From the NCBI GenBank assembly GCA_009391275.1, contig VEXF01000002.1, positions 1 to 64,000 on the forward strand: a DNA stretch of 64,000 nucleotides, in the 5' to 3' direction. Below the pieces are notes generated by a model. The model saw nothing but the letters and a program-made list of their open reading frames with translations. It was not told the DNA's origin and did not search any database. Positions 54,485-63,043 of the stretch are shown here, piece after piece (the first letter of the stretch is position 1; the number at the start of each line of letters is the position of its first letter). The stretch is from SAR202 cluster bacterium AD-804-J14_MRT_500m (lineage in GTDB: Bacteria > Chloroflexota > Dehalococcoidia > UBA3495 > GCA-2712585). The translations under genes and the position numbers were made by a program.

Positions 54485-55588
54485 ATGGATAATATAGAGA
54501 GCACTAATGTCGTAGATTCCACCCTGTTATCGGTCTCGCGAGAACCTTTCTGTGCAGAGACCAAGTTAGATTCACTAGATAGCGGAATTACGCCAACCCA
54601 TAGGTTCTATGTACGAAGCCATTTTGCTGATATACCGTCGTTAGATCCCGACACTTGGAATCTGGAAATTTGCGGGGCAATAAAACACCCCATTTCCTTC
54701 ACACTCGATGAAATTAAAGCTATGCCAAGCCGAGAAACCGCTATCACCCTAGAATGCGCTGGAAATAGTCGCTCCTACCTTGCCCCTCCAGCTGAAGGGC
54801 TTTTATTCGGACATGGCGCTGTTAGCACAGCCATGTGGAAAGGTGTTACATTGGCCCATGTCCTCAAGTCTGCAAACGTTCAACCGGGCGCGAACGTCAT
54901 CATATTCACAGGCGCGGATAGCGGAGAAGAAGAGGAACATGGAGTTGCTTTTCAACTAGCATACAGTCGTTCTATCCCACTTGATACAAACTTACTGACT
55001 GATATTATCCTGGCTTATGACATGAATGGACTACCCTTAACTAAATCTCACGGTTCCCCACTTCGCGTTGTTGTCCCACGATGGTATGCGATGAGCTCCG
55101 TTAAATGGCTAAAAAGAATCGAAATCTCAAACACTCCATTTAATGGGTTTTTCCAAAAAAGACGATATGTTTTCATAAACGAAGGAGAAGAACGCCAGGA
55201 ATCCCGAGAACCAGTTACACTGATGCGAGTCAAATCGATTGTCATATCACCTAACCATGGTGCAATAGTGCAGCGTGGACCTTTTACAATCACGGGTTAC
55301 GCCTGGTCGGGGGAAGCCGCCGTAACTCGAATAGAACTAAGTACAACTGGCGGAAGAACATGGCAAGACGCTACGCTTTTTGGGCCACTGGGAGAACATG
55401 CATGGAGACCTTGGGTGTTCCAATGGTCAGCAGATGAGCCGGGCCATTATATAATCAAGGTCAGAGCCACCGACACTTCGGGCAGAACCCAACCTGATTC
55501 TATACCATGGAACTTCCGTGGATATGCTAACAATTCCATTCACACAATAGCGGTAGAAGTCCCGTCCACAGATGACCCCAACCCTTAA
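54485..55588 (+). CDS. Sulfite-oxidase-family molybdopterin enzyme
   Basis: The 367-residue protein has a SUOX molybdopterin domain (about residues 40-235) with the Mo-ligand C91 in ITLECAGNSR, SHGSPLRVVVPRWYAM and a C-terminal dimerisation (Mo-co_dimer) domain from about 250 with GYAWSGEAAVTRIELS. It lacks a heme b5 domain and a twin-arginine signal, so it resembles cytoplasmic relatives. The substrate could be sulfite or another oxyanion. Confidence 0.9.
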   Translation: MDNIESTNVVDSTLLSVSREPFCAETKLDSLDSGITPTHRFYVRSHFADIPSLDPDTWNLEICGAIKHPISFTLDEIKAMPSRETAITLECAGNSRSYLAPPAEGLLFGHGAVSTAMWKGVTLAHVLKSANVQPGANVIIFTGADSGEEEEHGVAFQLAYSRSIPLDTNLLTDIILAYDMNGLPLTKSHGSPLRVVVPRWYAMSSVKWLKRIEISNTPFNGFFQKRRYVFINEGEERQESREPVTLMRVKSIVISPNHGAIVQRGPFTITGYAWSGEAAVTRIELSTTGGRTWQDATLFGPLGEHAWRPWVFQWSADEPGHYIIKVRATDTSGRTQPDSIPWNFRGYANNSIHTIAVEVPSTDDPNP

Positions 55589-55672
55589 CAATTACCGTTT
55601 TTTGCCTCCTTGCCAGCGCTCGTATGCTTCGTAGCGCAACCTAGACTTGGGACTAAATATAAGAATTGAATC

Positions 55673-56669
55673 ATGAATAAAATAGGTGTTAGCTTCGGTG
55701 GAGGTATGTCCCCGCCTGATATAGTAGACTGTGCTCGCGCCGCGGACGAATTAGGATACGATTCAGTGTGGATGACCGAAGGAAACGGCGGCGACCAGTT
55801 CACCATCCTAACCGCATGTGCACTGACGACTGAAAACGTTCGTCTCGGCACTGATATAAGTAGCGTTTATGTCCGAAGCGCTCCAACTATCGCTATGGCA
55901 TCGGCAAGTGTAGATCATTTTTCCAATGGACGGTTCATCCTAGGTCTCGGTTCTAGCCACCGCGTTCAGGTTATTGGACAGCATGGACTACCATATACAA
56001 AACCCCTATCCAGGGTAATAGAGTATGTGGAAATTATCCGCCAACTCATCAAAACCGGCTCAGTATCGTACGACGGAGACATCATCGCAATAGACAACTT
56101 CACATTTTCATTTGACCCTATTAGGCGCCATATTCCAATTTTCTTGGCAGCTGTTTACCCAAAAATGCTAAAGGTTTGTGGCCATATTGCACAAGGTGTG
56201 ATATTAACTCAAAACACACCTGCTAATATAAAAGAGGCAGTGGAACACATCACCATTGGCGCTCATGAAGCCAACAGAGACATAAACGACATCGAAATCT
56301 CCAGTCTTATCACATGTTTCGTCACCAAAGACCAAACTCTCGCTCGCTCGGATGCTCGTAACTCCCTGGCTTACGCATGCGGGTTTTATCCTCGCTACGG
56401 CGGGTTCATAGGAGCTAGTGGATTCCAGGAAGAAGCTTCGGCGATTCGAGCAGCTTGGCTTGATGGTGATCGAGCCAAAGCCAGCCGACTGGTGACCGAC
56501 CAAATGATAGATTCTTTTACTATCATTGGAGATGCAGACCATGTCTTGACCCGACTAGAAGAACACCGTGCGGGGGGGGGTTACGTTACCTATAATCACT
56601 TTTAGGCCTGGCATGCATGATGCAAAAACGCGGGTGTTAGAAACTATCCGTGCTTGTGCTCCCAGGTAA
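55673..56669 (+). CDS. LLM-class F420-dependent oxidoreductase, frameshifted at a G9 tract
   Basis: The luciferase-like TIM barrel has DIVDCARAADELGYDSVWM at the N-terminus and RLGTDISSVYVRSAPTIAM, typical of F420-dependent LLM enzymes. As written the frame stops at 56605, ending AGGGYVTYNHF after nine G residues at 56572-56580. With one G fewer the frame reads GGVTLPIITFRPGMHDAKTR and continues to 56669, restoring the usual LLM ending. The tract is therefore a sequencing error, a phase-variable site, or a recent frameshift. Length would be about 331 residues. Confidence 0.85.
56572..56580 (+). repeat. Nine-G homopolymer
   Basis: Nine consecutive G residues break the LLM oxidoreductase frame near its 3' end; eight would restore the family C-terminus. 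Confidence 0.85.
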
Positions 56670-56699
56670 TGCCGCCACTAAATAAGGAGCTACCGTTAC

Positions 56700-57536
56700 A
56701 TGGAAACTCGAGAAATGAAAGGCATGACTATACCAGTAATCGGTTTGGGTTCCGCAAACACATTCGATGTCGTATCGGCTTCTGAGATAGCAAACGTGCG
56801 TGGGATTTTTGCGAATTGTCTGGAACACGGCTCCACATTCGTGGATACATCACCCATGTACAGACGTGCAGAAGAAGCTATAGGGCATGCAATGGATGGC
56901 TACCAAACCAGATTTCAACTGGCAACAAAAGTCTGGTGTTCTGGCAAACAAACTGGAATAGATCAGATGACGCGCTCATTCGCTCTCCTTAAAAGAGAGT
57001 TTATAGAAGTGATGCAGATCCACAACCTAATGGATTGGCAGACGCATCTCCCGGTTCTCGAGGACATGAAGCACAGAGGACTTATAGGTCTCATAGGTGC
57101 TACGCATTATGCCCCGAGTTCCCTGGCAGAGCTTGCTAAAATAATGCGTACTGGGCGAATCGACGTGATACAGATTTCATACAACGTTATGGAGCGCGAA
57201 GTTGAAGAAGAGATCTTACCTTTGGCCAAAGAACTGGATATCGGAGTAATCGTAATGCGTCCAGTAGGTGCAGGATTATTGTTCGAGCGACTTAGTCAAC
57301 AGCCTGATCTAACACCTCTAACACCATATGGTATAGAAACGTGGGGACAAGCCTTAATGGCCTGGATTCTGGCCGAGCCTACGGTCACTACTCTGATTCC
57401 TGCAACTACGCGCCCCGAGAGAATTCATGAAAATGCAGCGGTCGGATCGATTTCAATCCCCAACGATGCTAAGGACTACATACTAAGTGAAGCACGCCGA
57501 TGTCTTCTGCCCGGCAACTACTACCTGGGTGCTTAA
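56700..57536 (+). CDS. Aldo/keto reductase
   Basis: The 278-residue protein has the AKR barrel with the catalytic tetrad D49, Y54 (VDTSPMYRRAEEAIG), K77 (LATKVW) and H108 (MQIHNL). It reduces aldehydes or ketones with NADPH; the substrate is unknown. It starts 31 bases after the corrected end of the LLM gene, with AAGGAG in between, suggesting one transcript. Confidence 0.92.
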   Translation: METREMKGMTIPVIGLGSANTFDVVSASEIANVRGIFANCLEHGSTFVDTSPMYRRAEEAIGHAMDGYQTRFQLATKVWCSGKQTGIDQMTRSFALLKREFIEVMQIHNLMDWQTHLPVLEDMKHRGLIGLIGATHYAPSSLAELAKIMRTGRIDVIQISYNVMEREVEEEILPLAKELDIGVIVMRPVGAGLLFERLSQQPDLTPLTPYGIETWGQALMAWILAEPTVTTLIPATTRPERIHENAAVGSISIPNDAKDYILSEARRCLLPGNYYLGA

Positions 57537-57716
57537 GTGTTTGTTCTGTCAAGCTTAACTTGCATCAACTCTAGGCAACACTAAATGTCATAGTTAAAAG
57601 GCTCCCGTTAGAACTACCGGTAAAACATCGAGTACCAAGACTTGACCGGGTTCCTTATTTTCGGGCATCTGATGTACAGTTGGCTTTTCCGCAGAACTCC
57701 CCACAAGGAGGCCATA

Positions 57717-58958
57717 TTGGTCGAATCACGAATAAAACCACAACGTCTTATTGATTCATTGGCAACACTCGGACGAATTGGCGAAACGCCTCAGGGCATG
57801 ATGCGTCTTGCATTTTCCCCTGCAGATTTGGCGGGACGTAAATACGTGACCGATCTTATGAAAAGCGGCGGTATGACAATCCGCATTGACAGTGCTGGAA
57901 ACCTAATTGGTCTCAAAACCGGTGATAATCCTGCTCTACCATCTATTGCCATAGGCTCACACACAGATACTGTGCCGAACGGGGGGAAGTACGATGGTTC
58001 CCTAGGAGTTCTAGCCGCAATTGAATGCATTAACACTATGAAGGACCTGTCCATTACAACTCGTCATAACCTCGAGATAATTGATTTCACCAACGAAGAA
58101 GGTACTGGATATGGGCGTTGGCTGTATGGCAGCCGTGCAATGACCGGTCTTCTCGAGGACGGCGACCTATCTGCAATAGATGAAAATGGGATTCCCATAG
58201 GGAGCCGTCTACAAGACGTCGGCGGTGATGTAAGGCGCATCCATGAATCTGAACGACAACCTAATGACTTCGCCGCTTATCTTGAGCTTCACATAGAGCA
58301 AGGTCCGGTCCTGCACAGTTCTGGTATACCGATAGGAAAAGTGACTGGCATAACAGGGCGAATCGCGTTAGAGATCACTATTCGTGGGTTCGCCAATCAT
58401 GCGGGCACAACTCCTATGTCTGGACGTCGTGATGCGTTACTGTCAGCTGCAAAAATAATTCAAGCGGTAAACACCATTGCCACCGACGAAGAAATTTGCC
58501 GAGTTGGTACAGTGGGAATAGCTCGAATTAGCCCGGGGGCCGATAACGTGATTCCCGGACGAGCCACACTTTCTGTAGAATTCCGGGACGAGAACATCAA
58601 ACCAATGTTGGATGCTGAAATTCGGATAACTCAACTCTGTCAACAAGAAGCCCGCATGTCCAAGGTTGAAATAACGATTTCGAGGATCGGTATCACTAAG
58701 CCTTCACCTATGGACTCAAATATTCAAAAAATCATTGATGAAGCAGCACACAATCAGCAATTAGAAACCAGATCTCTCCCTAGTGGTGCAGGGCATGACG
58801 CCCAGTCCATGTCTACGCTGACCCCGTCTGGCATGATTTTCGTGCCCAGCATAGACGGAATCAGTCACTCACCGAACGAATACAGCTCACCAGAATCATG
58901 CGCTATAGGTGCCAATGTTCTGCTATCCACTCTTCTTACTATAGACCGGCAGTTCTGA
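57717..58958 (+). CDS. N-carbamoyl-L-amino-acid hydrolase / allantoate amidohydrolase family
   Basis: The 413-residue protein is an M20-type amidase. Metal-site motifs are GSHTDTVPNGGKYDGSLG, FTNEEGTGYGR, LELHIEQGPVL and DGISHSPNEYSS. It releases ammonia and carbon dioxide from N-carbamoyl compounds, acting after hydantoinase or in ureide use. The frame is open from 57642, but AAGGAGG at 57705-57711 sits five bases before a TTG at 57717, where family homology begins, so I use that start. Confidence 0.9.
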   Translation: MVESRIKPQRLIDSLATLGRIGETPQGMMRLAFSPADLAGRKYVTDLMKSGGMTIRIDSAGNLIGLKTGDNPALPSIAIGSHTDTVPNGGKYDGSLGVLAAIECINTMKDLSITTRHNLEIIDFTNEEGTGYGRWLYGSRAMTGLLEDGDLSAIDENGIPIGSRLQDVGGDVRRIHESERQPNDFAAYLELHIEQGPVLHSSGIPIGKVTGITGRIALEITIRGFANHAGTTPMSGRRDALLSAAKIIQAVNTIATDEEICRVGTVGIARISPGADNVIPGRATLSVEFRDENIKPMLDAEIRITQLCQQEARMSKVEITISRIGITKPSPMDSNIQKIIDEAAHNQQLETRSLPSGAGHDAQSMSTLTPSGMIFVPSIDGISHSPNEYSSPESCAIGANVLLSTLLTIDRQF

Positions 58959-59131
58959 ATTATACCTAACTCAGAAACCCGCTTCAGTTGCCATCATATG
59001 ATTAACCTCGATTCGTTATTGAGACTCCACAATCCAAGATGGGAGTTGCAAGACCCCACTCGCCACTCTTGAATTCCGGTGCTATCATGGAGTCAAGCGC
59101 CTACCAATCCATACTTAGGAGAGATTGAATC

Positions 59132-61405
59132 ATGACGACCATAGATTCCGCACCGGAATTCGTCGCCAGTGCCTATAAAAAAATGGAGTCTAATCTCGAC
59201 ATCGTTGGTGAACGTCTTAACCGTCCTTTGAGTTCATCAGAAAAGGTTCTCCTCTCTCACCTTGACGACCCAGCCAAAGCGGACCTCATCCCAGGGGAAA
59301 GTTATATTCAACTCCGTCCAGACCGTGTCGCTCACCAAGATGTAACGGGACAGATGGCTATCTTGCAATTTATGCAAGCGGGCAGGGATCGCGTAGCCGT
59401 ACCAACTTCGGTGCACTGTGATCATCTGATCCAAGCACGGGTCGGAAGTAACTCTGATACAACCGATGCGTTGGAAGAAAATCATGAAGTCTATCAGTTC
59501 CTTCGCTCTTCGTCGGCACGCTACGGGATGGACTTCTGGAAACCCGGCGCCGGTATAATTCATCAAGTAGTGTTGGAAAATTATGCTTTCCCTGGTGGCC
59601 TGATGATCGGCACAGATTCGCACACTCCGAATGCCGGAGGATTAGGAATGCTAGCTATAGGCGTGGGTGGAGCTGACGGCGCAGATGTTATGGCAGGACT
59701 TCCTTGGGAGCTTTTGTACCCCAAACGTATCGGCGTATATCTCACAGGAGCACTTCAAGGATGGACCTCCCCAAAAGATGTAATCCTTTATCTTGCAGGC
59801 ATTCTCACCGTATCCGGTGGCACCAATAGCATTATAGAATATCTTGGGCCGGGTGCATTAACCTTGAGAGCAACAGGGAAAGCCACCATATGTAACATGG
59901 GCGCCGAGCTAGGAGCAACTGGCTCCATTTTCCCATTTGATCCTTCTATGGCACGCTATCTCACCGGAACGAGGCGTGATGATCTAGCAGCTCTGGCTTC
60001 AAGCATGAACATCATGCTCCGAGCAGATCCCGAGGTTGAATCTAACCCTGAAGACTTCTTTGATCGAGTGGTCCACATTAACCTCTCTACACTAGAACCG
60101 CACATCGTAGGTCCACATACACCGGACTTGGCTAGGCCTATATCTAAGATGGCCGACGACGTTAAGGAAAACGGCTACCTTGATGAAATCTCCGTTGCGC
60201 TGATTGGAAGCTGTACCAACTCATCTTACGAAGATATGAGCCGTGCCGCCGACGTAGCTCAACAGGCAACTGACCACGGGAATAGAGCTACATCCTCTAT
60301 CCTGGTTAGCCCAGGATCGGAACAGATTCGTGCAACTATTCAACGTGACGGGCAAACAGAAACCCTTGAAAATATTGGCGCTACTGTTCTCGCCAACGCA
60401 TGCGGCCCTTGCATAGGGCAATGGCGCCGATCAGAACTAAAAGATGGCGAACCTAGTACCATAGTCAGTTCATTTAACCGTAACTTCCCACAGCGAAATG
60501 ATGGACGCCCCACCACGATGAATTTCATCGCAAGCCCCGAGATAGTCGTTGCGCTTGGACTGGCGGGACGACTTTCATTCAACCCACTGACAGACACATT
60601 GACTGCTGATGATGGAACTACATATAAACTCGAACCGCCTAGAAGGGGCCCAGATGTTCCTCCTGATGGGTTCGACCCAGGAGACGAAGTTTATGTGGCA
60701 CCCCCGGACGATGGAACATCAGTAACAGTGGTGGTTAATCCTGATAGCCAACGACTCCAAATTCTCCAACCATTCGAACCATGGGATGGCAAAGATTTTG
60801 TAGAGGTACCAGTCCTTCTAAAAGCTAAAGGGAAATGCACCACCGACCACATCTCACCCGCTGGCCCATGGCTCAGGTTTCGTGGACACTTGGACAATCT
60901 TAGCAACAATATGTTCCTAGGAGCAGTCAACGCGTTCACTGATGAAGTAGGAAAAGGACTTAATCCTCTTTCAGGGAAACCAGGTCAGGAATTTACAAAG
61001 ATCGCTCGTGAACTTAAGACGAAAAGGCAAAATTGGGTTGCTGTCGGCGATTTTAACTACGGAGAAGGCTCTAGTCGAGAACATGCTGCCCTATCACCCA
61101 AACTATTAGGCGCCGTAGCAGTGATAACCCGTAGCTTCGCACGTATTCACGAAACTAATCTCAAAAAGCAAGGTCTTCTTGCACTAACATTCACCGACTC
61201 TAACGACTACGAAAAGGTCCTGGAAGGAGATCGTGTGACCCTTCACGGTCTGAAAAAACTCGCTCCAGATACTCCAGTGAAGTGCACTTTGCACCATTCT
61301 GACGGAACTAGCGAATCTGTCACCTTATCGCATACTCTCAACAAGGCCCAAATCGAATGGTTTAAAGCTGGCACGGCCCTGAATCTCATCCGGAAATCGA
61401 CCTGA
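59132..61405 (+). CDS. Aconitate hydratase, mitochondrial-type
   Basis: The 757-residue aconitase converts citrate to isocitrate. Its [4Fe-4S] ligands are C in GSCTNSSYED near residue 361 and two in NACGPCIGQW near 422. VHCDHLIQA, GTDSHTPNAGG and GEGSSREHAAL are substrate-binding motifs. The size and layout match the mitochondrial ACO2/AcnA2-like branch rather than the 890-residue AcnA. GGAGAG precedes the ATG. Confidence 0.95.
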   Translation: MTTIDSAPEFVASAYKKMESNLDIVGERLNRPLSSSEKVLLSHLDDPAKADLIPGESYIQLRPDRVAHQDVTGQMAILQFMQAGRDRVAVPTSVHCDHLIQARVGSNSDTTDALEENHEVYQFLRSSSARYGMDFWKPGAGIIHQVVLENYAFPGGLMIGTDSHTPNAGGLGMLAIGVGGADGADVMAGLPWELLYPKRIGVYLTGALQGWTSPKDVILYLAGILTVSGGTNSIIEYLGPGALTLRATGKATICNMGAELGATGSIFPFDPSMARYLTGTRRDDLAALASSMNIMLRADPEVESNPEDFFDRVVHINLSTLEPHIVGPHTPDLARPISKMADDVKENGYLDEISVALIGSCTNSSYEDMSRAADVAQQATDHGNRATSSILVSPGSEQIRATIQRDGQTETLENIGATVLANACGPCIGQWRRSELKDGEPSTIVSSFNRNFPQRNDGRPTTMNFIASPEIVVALGLAGRLSFNPLTDTLTADDGTTYKLEPPRRGPDVPPDGFDPGDEVYVAPPDDGTSVTVVVNPDSQRLQILQPFEPWDGKDFVEVPVLLKAKGKCTTDHISPAGPWLRFRGHLDNLSNNMFLGAVNAFTDEVGKGLNPLSGKPGQEFTKIARELKTKRQNWVAVGDFNYGEGSSREHAALSPKLLGAVAVITRSFARIHETNLKKQGLLALTFTDSNDYEKVLEGDRVTLHGLKKLAPDTPVKCTLHHSDGTSESVTLSHTLNKAQIEWFKAGTALNLIRKST

Positions 61406-61678
61406 GAACTAATAGGCCCTTCATCATAGACAGGAGATGAGTAACTCCCATGGATATGGTGCTAGTTAAGGCTTCTAAGACCTGTTCTCGTTCACTCTGG
61501 TTGTTACGTTTCATGTCCACAATGTCCGTCTGAGGCCCGCGCAAGGTTCAAGGTAGAGGAGGCCTAACCATATCCCCACCATGCGATTACTTGTGTTTCT
61601 ATGGGCTGTTGCGGACAATAGCCAAGTCGCAAAAGTCAACATTAAACGCCAACTATAGCAGCCAAGTCAGGAGGCGCG

Positions 61679-63043
61679 ATGGAAGAGCCCCACATCGATC
61701 AGTTGTCACGTCAAGCGAAAGAACATCTGTGGCCTCACTATACAGGGCACAACACCTATGGGGACATGTCAGACTTTGGCATAGCGGTGGAGGCCAAGGG
61801 TAACTATTACATAGACGACAAGGGCAAGCGTTACCTAGATGGCACTGGCGGATCACATTGTTGCTTGATAGGCCATGGCCGCCAAGAGGTAGCGGATGCC
61901 GTCTATCAACAGATGAATCAGATGGAATTTATAGGCGAAAGCCTCGGCCTGCGTTTAACCACTGTTCCCACCACCCAGCTAAGCGCCAGGCTCGCACAGA
62001 TGACTCCCGGAGACCTCTCAAAAGTATATTTCTCTCTCTCAGCCACTGAGGCCATCGAAGACGCCCTTAAGATGGTTATTCAATATCAGTCCCAGGCAGG
62101 TAACCCACGAAAATACAAAATCTTGTTCAGAGATGGGTCCCATCATGGTTATACCTTTGGAGCTATGGCTGTAAGCGGAGACCGAGCAATAAAGTCTCCA
62201 ATTTTCAGTTCAGTCACTCCGTCGATGGGCGTGATGGTACCTGAGGCCCACGAATACCGCTGCCGTTTCTGCACCGGAAGTTGTAACCTCGGATGCGCTA
62301 TTGCGGTCGAAGACGCGATTCAATTCGAAGATCCTGAAACTGTAGCGGCCTTTATGATGGAGCCAGTGGCTAAGGGCGCGATAGTACCACATGCCGACTA
62401 TTGGACCACTGTAAGAGCCATCTGCGACAAGTACGGCATCCTGATAATCGATGACGAAGCAGTCACTGGATTTGGGCGTACCGGCACCTTGTTTGGTGTT
62501 GATCACTGGGGTCTAAAGCCAGATATTATGATTTTAGGAAAGACCCTGGCAAGCGGCTATCAGCCCATTGGAGCGACCATTACAACCACAAAAGTGGCTG
62601 AACAATTCGTTGGACCAGGGAAAGAGTTGAAAATGGCACATACTCTGGCAGGCCATCCCGCTGGGACTGCAGCGGCCATCGCGAACCTAGATATCATTGA
62701 GCGTGAAAACCTGGTAGAGCGCTCAAAGAAGCTAGGCGAATATCTCCTGATCAAGCTTGAAACGCTGATGGAACACCACATCGTCGGAGAAGTCCGAGGG
62801 ATAGGTCTGCTAGCAGCCGTAGACCTGGTTAAGGACAAGAATACCAAGCAAGCTCTAGACGACCCCGCTCTGGGACGCAAAATGACTCGTTTTATGTTGG
62901 ACAATGGCCTGTACTTTTATACCCGGGGGACTCGACTTGAAATCCATCCCCCTCTTACAATAACCGAAGCTGAAATTGACGATATGATCTCTATACTCGA
63001 CCAAACTATGAACTATGCGGAACGAGAGCTAAATATCAAGTGA
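61679..63043 (+). CDS. Class III PLP-dependent aminotransferase
   Basis: The 454-residue protein has the class III pattern: YLDGTGGSHCCLIGHG, GSHHGYTFGAMAVSG, IIDDEAVTGFGRTG with the PLP aspartate, and LGKTLASGYQPIGA with the Schiff-base lysine near residue 288. It transfers amino groups from an omega- or alpha-amino acid. A four-cysteine insert YRCRFCTGSCNLGC near residue 193 is notable. AGGAGG lies five bases before the ATG. Confidence 0.93.
   Translation: MEEPHIDQLSRQAKEHLWPHYTGHNTYGDMSDFGIAVEAKGNYYIDDKGKRYLDGTGGSHCCLIGHGRQEVADAVYQQMNQMEFIGESLGLRLTTVPTTQLSARLAQMTPGDLSKVYFSLSATEAIEDALKMVIQYQSQAGNPRKYKILFRDGSHHGYTFGAMAVSGDRAIKSPIFSSVTPSMGVMVPEAHEYRCRFCTGSCNLGCAIAVEDAIQFEDPETVAAFMMEPVAKGAIVPHADYWTTVRAICDKYGILIIDDEAVTGFGRTGTLFGVDHWGLKPDIMILGKTLASGYQPIGATITTTKVAEQFVGPGKELKMAHTLAGHPAGTAAAIANLDIIERENLVERSKKLGEYLLIKLETLMEHHIVGEVRGIGLLAAVDLVKDKNTKQALDDPALGRKMTRFMLDNGLYFYTRGTRLEIHPPLTITEAEIDDMISILDQTMNYAERELNIK

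Noticed and set aside
61450..61533. Short frame starting ATGGATATGG between aconitase and aminotransferase
   Set aside because: At about 27 codons, with no conservation evidence, it cannot be supported as a gene.
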